64,000 nucleotides of DNA, from positions 131,962-195,961 of the forward strand of contig CALWSR010000002.1 of NCBI GenBank assembly GCA_944384265.1, given 5' to 3'. Below, piece after piece: positions 62,689-64,000 of this stretch (positions within the stretch are counted from its first letter, which is position 1; each line of letters starts with the position of its first letter). The position numbers and the translations under genes were made by a program. The notes under the pieces are model-generated. The model did not search any database and was not told where the DNA came from. It saw only the letters and a program-made list of their open reading frames with translations. This DNA is from an uncultured Clostridia bacterium. GTDB taxonomy: Bacteria; Bacillota; Clostridia; Lachnospirales; Anaerotignaceae.

Positions 62689-63435
62689 TTATGGCTGTGT
62701 CAATCTATATAATGAGCTAAAATCCAAACACATATCACTTTCTCCAATTTCTTCTATTATTTTTGCATTTAAATTAATCCAGCTAATACATTTGTCAAGA
62801 ATAATGGCATCACTTGTAACCACATAATCTAATTTTTCTAAAACTCCATCAACATTGTTAATTACCTCCACCTCCACCTCAAATGGAAAAGAATCTAATA
62901 TTTCTATAATTTTCTGTTTTAGCCTGCCTGAATTTGATACAGGTGCGTCCAAATAAAATATTGCTTTGTTTACTTTGTTTTTTTCCAAAGCCCTGCCAAT
63001 TAACAGCACAGCATAATCTGTTTTGTCAATCAGGCGATATGTGCCTCTCAGTGCAGCCAAATCCCGAATGGTGCCATCCATACATTTTAACAGCAGTGAG
63101 TTGGATAAAGCCACCTCCAATGTAATGATTGTGTTGTAGCCATCAATGTTTACTATGCTTCCATAAGGAATGGCTTTCACTTCCTTGCTTTTTCTCATTT
63201 TAATATTTTTTTCCGATGAAATGGCTCTTACCAATGCCAATCTCTGCCGCTCTGACAATAAATAATGATTTCCTACAAAGGTAGATGCTCCCTTTATAGG
63301 ATAATTTTTATTTAACAAATACCATAAATCTTCCCCTGCCAAAAACAGCTTATCTATGGATTTTGTTGAAAATTCCTTTTCATCATTTGGGAAAAATCCT
63401 CTTTTTACAATTTTGCTCATAAGCTTCTTTCTCAC
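62689..63435 (-). CDS. DUF434/DUF5616 family protein, PIN-like fold
   Basis: 248 residues from a GTG immediately after GGAGGT; an ATG five codons inside (63420) is also possible. N-terminal DUF434 segment (LWYLLNKNYPIKGASTFVGNHYLLSERQRLALVRA, about 37-71) and C-terminal DUF5616 part with NIDGYNTIITLEVALS (about 95-110), RDLAALRGTYR, YLDAPVSNSGRLKQKI and TSDAIILDKC. The acidic residues in DGYN, LDAP and SDAIILD fit a PIN-like or related nuclease fold. The family is described mainly from archaea and Clostridia and has no established function that I know. Confidence 0.8.
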   Translation of the reverse strand: MRKKLMSKIVKRGFFPNDEKEFSTKSIDKLFLAGEDLWYLLNKNYPIKGASTFVGNHYLLSERQRLALVRAISSEKNIKMRKSKEVKAIPYGSIVNIDGYNTIITLEVALSNSLLLKCMDGTIRDLAALRGTYRLIDKTDYAVLLIGRALEKNKVNKAIFYLDAPVSNSGRLKQKIIEILDSFPFEVEVEVINNVDGVLEKLDYVVTSDAIILDKCISWINLNAKIIEEIGESDMCLDFSSLYRLTQP

Positions 63436-63630
63436 ACCTCCACATTATGCTGTCAAAACAGCTTTTTGTTGCACCTTTACAAATCCAACTTTTTGTTCTG
63501 TGGCCTTTTGCATTTTTTTGAAACCAATTTTGTGTTTTACATATCATATAGAAGAAACATAAAATATTACTTTTTATCATTATAATATAAAAGTAAATGG
63601 TTTTGAAATATTAATTCTTTTCTGGTAAAA

Positions 63631-63656
63631 TAAAAAAATGAGGAAAATACCTCATC
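63631..63656 (-). terminator. terminator of the window-edge gene
   Basis: ATGAGG / CCTCAT with loop, followed on the minus strand by TTTTTTTATTTT, overlapping the restored stop codon at 63652-63654. Confidence 0.85.
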
Positions 63657-64000
63657 TTTTATATTCAAATTTTGAATCTAAAATTTCGTCTACTTTTCTA
63701 ATTTGACTTGTAGTACCTAAAAACTTTACTCTTCCACCATCATCTACTGTCCTAAAATTTGTTTTTTTGTACAGCACTGCTTATCCTTACACCATCGCCG
63801 GTTTTTCCACTTGCCTCTCTCACCACTTTATGAGGTATATTTGCTGTTTCCTTTGCACCTCTTTGGGCTGATTCTTCTGCTCCTTCCCTTGCACCTCTTT
63901 GGGCTGATTCTTCTGCTCCTTCCCTTGCACCTCTTTGGGCTATTTCTTCCCCTGTTTGCTGTGCCACCTCTCCCATGGCTCTTCCGGCTGTTTTTTGTGT
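63652..64000 (-). pseudogene. C-terminal part of a repeat-containing protein, frameshifted
   Basis: The frame is open to the window edge and contains two and a half copies of an Ala/Glu/Gly/Arg repeat (QRGAREGAEESA), then a short domain. It stops at 63752 after VQKNKF, but one base less in the A7 run at 63762-63768 would continue as NFRTVDDGGRVKFLGTTSQI ... EYKR to a stop at 63652, right at a terminator. The restored end looks like the short C-terminal domain of a secreted or polymorphic toxin-type protein; this is only suggested by its repeat-plus-small-domain layout. It may be a real broken gene or a homopolymer sequencing error. Confidence 0.6.

Overview
The window is one contiguous stretch of AT-rich chromosome from a Gram-positive anaerobe of the class Clostridia. 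Three things point there: a PolC-type replicative polymerase; the gene order polC-ispG-rseP-dxr-cdsA-uppS-frr-pyrH-tsf-rpsB; and two copies of a beta-alanyl-CoA:ammonia lyase of the kind described from Clostridium (Anaerotignum) propionicum. An Anaerotignum-like Lachnospirales species is my best guess, made from protein recognition without a database search. Gene-poor stretches of 0.3-1.3 kb are frequent.

Layout. 1-11.9 kb (minus strand): translation, isoprenoid, envelope and replication operon, running from a strong promoter at 11.89 kb down to polC, which is cut by the window edge. 13-19 kb: topA and dprA, then a divergent comM-type gene. 19.4-31.3 kb: mixed accessory genes, including a radical SAM protein, a cupin, an ABC importer lacking its binding protein, a Crp/Fnr regulator, Fe-S membrane proteins, glycerate kinase with a GntP-like permease, a two-helix SLATT/DUF4231-like protein and asnB.

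32.8-43.0 kb: a catabolic island. Dihydropyrimidinase and an M20 N-carbamoyl amide hydrolase lie behind a sigma-54 promoter, next to a sigma-54 activator gene and a cluster of TGCAT palindromes between the two. Beyond a MerR-type regulator come a family III CoA-transferase, an LIVCS-type carrier and two almost identical beta-alanyl-CoA:ammonia lyase genes. Together they suggest a route from dihydrouracil through N-carbamoyl-beta-alanine, beta-alanine and beta-alanyl-CoA to acryloyl-CoA.

43.6-52.3 kb: an RNA repair and RNA quality-control locus, the most remarkable part of the window. An AraC/GyrI-like gene and two WYL proteins (minus strand) face a 955-bp array of structured RNA modules (plus strand), followed by a DUF2828/Ro-like vWA protein, the RNA ligase RtcB and an RlaP-type nucleotidyltransferase. 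The array holds three circularly permuted tRNA-like modules (T-arm, closed acceptor stem, D-arm, with the anticodon-position stem as the base), a fourth partial one, and eight simpler hairpin modules with covarying stems. This is the layout expected of Y RNA-like (YrlA) tRNA mimics, here in tandem.

52.4-64 kb: rubrerythrin, an ECF sigma/anti-sigma/membrane protein operon, a phosphoesterase, lipoproteins, a small alarmone synthetase, a ROK glucokinase, a secreted stalk protein with a long Thr/Asp repeat, a DUF434 protein, and the C-terminal end of a repeat-rich protein with an apparent frameshift.
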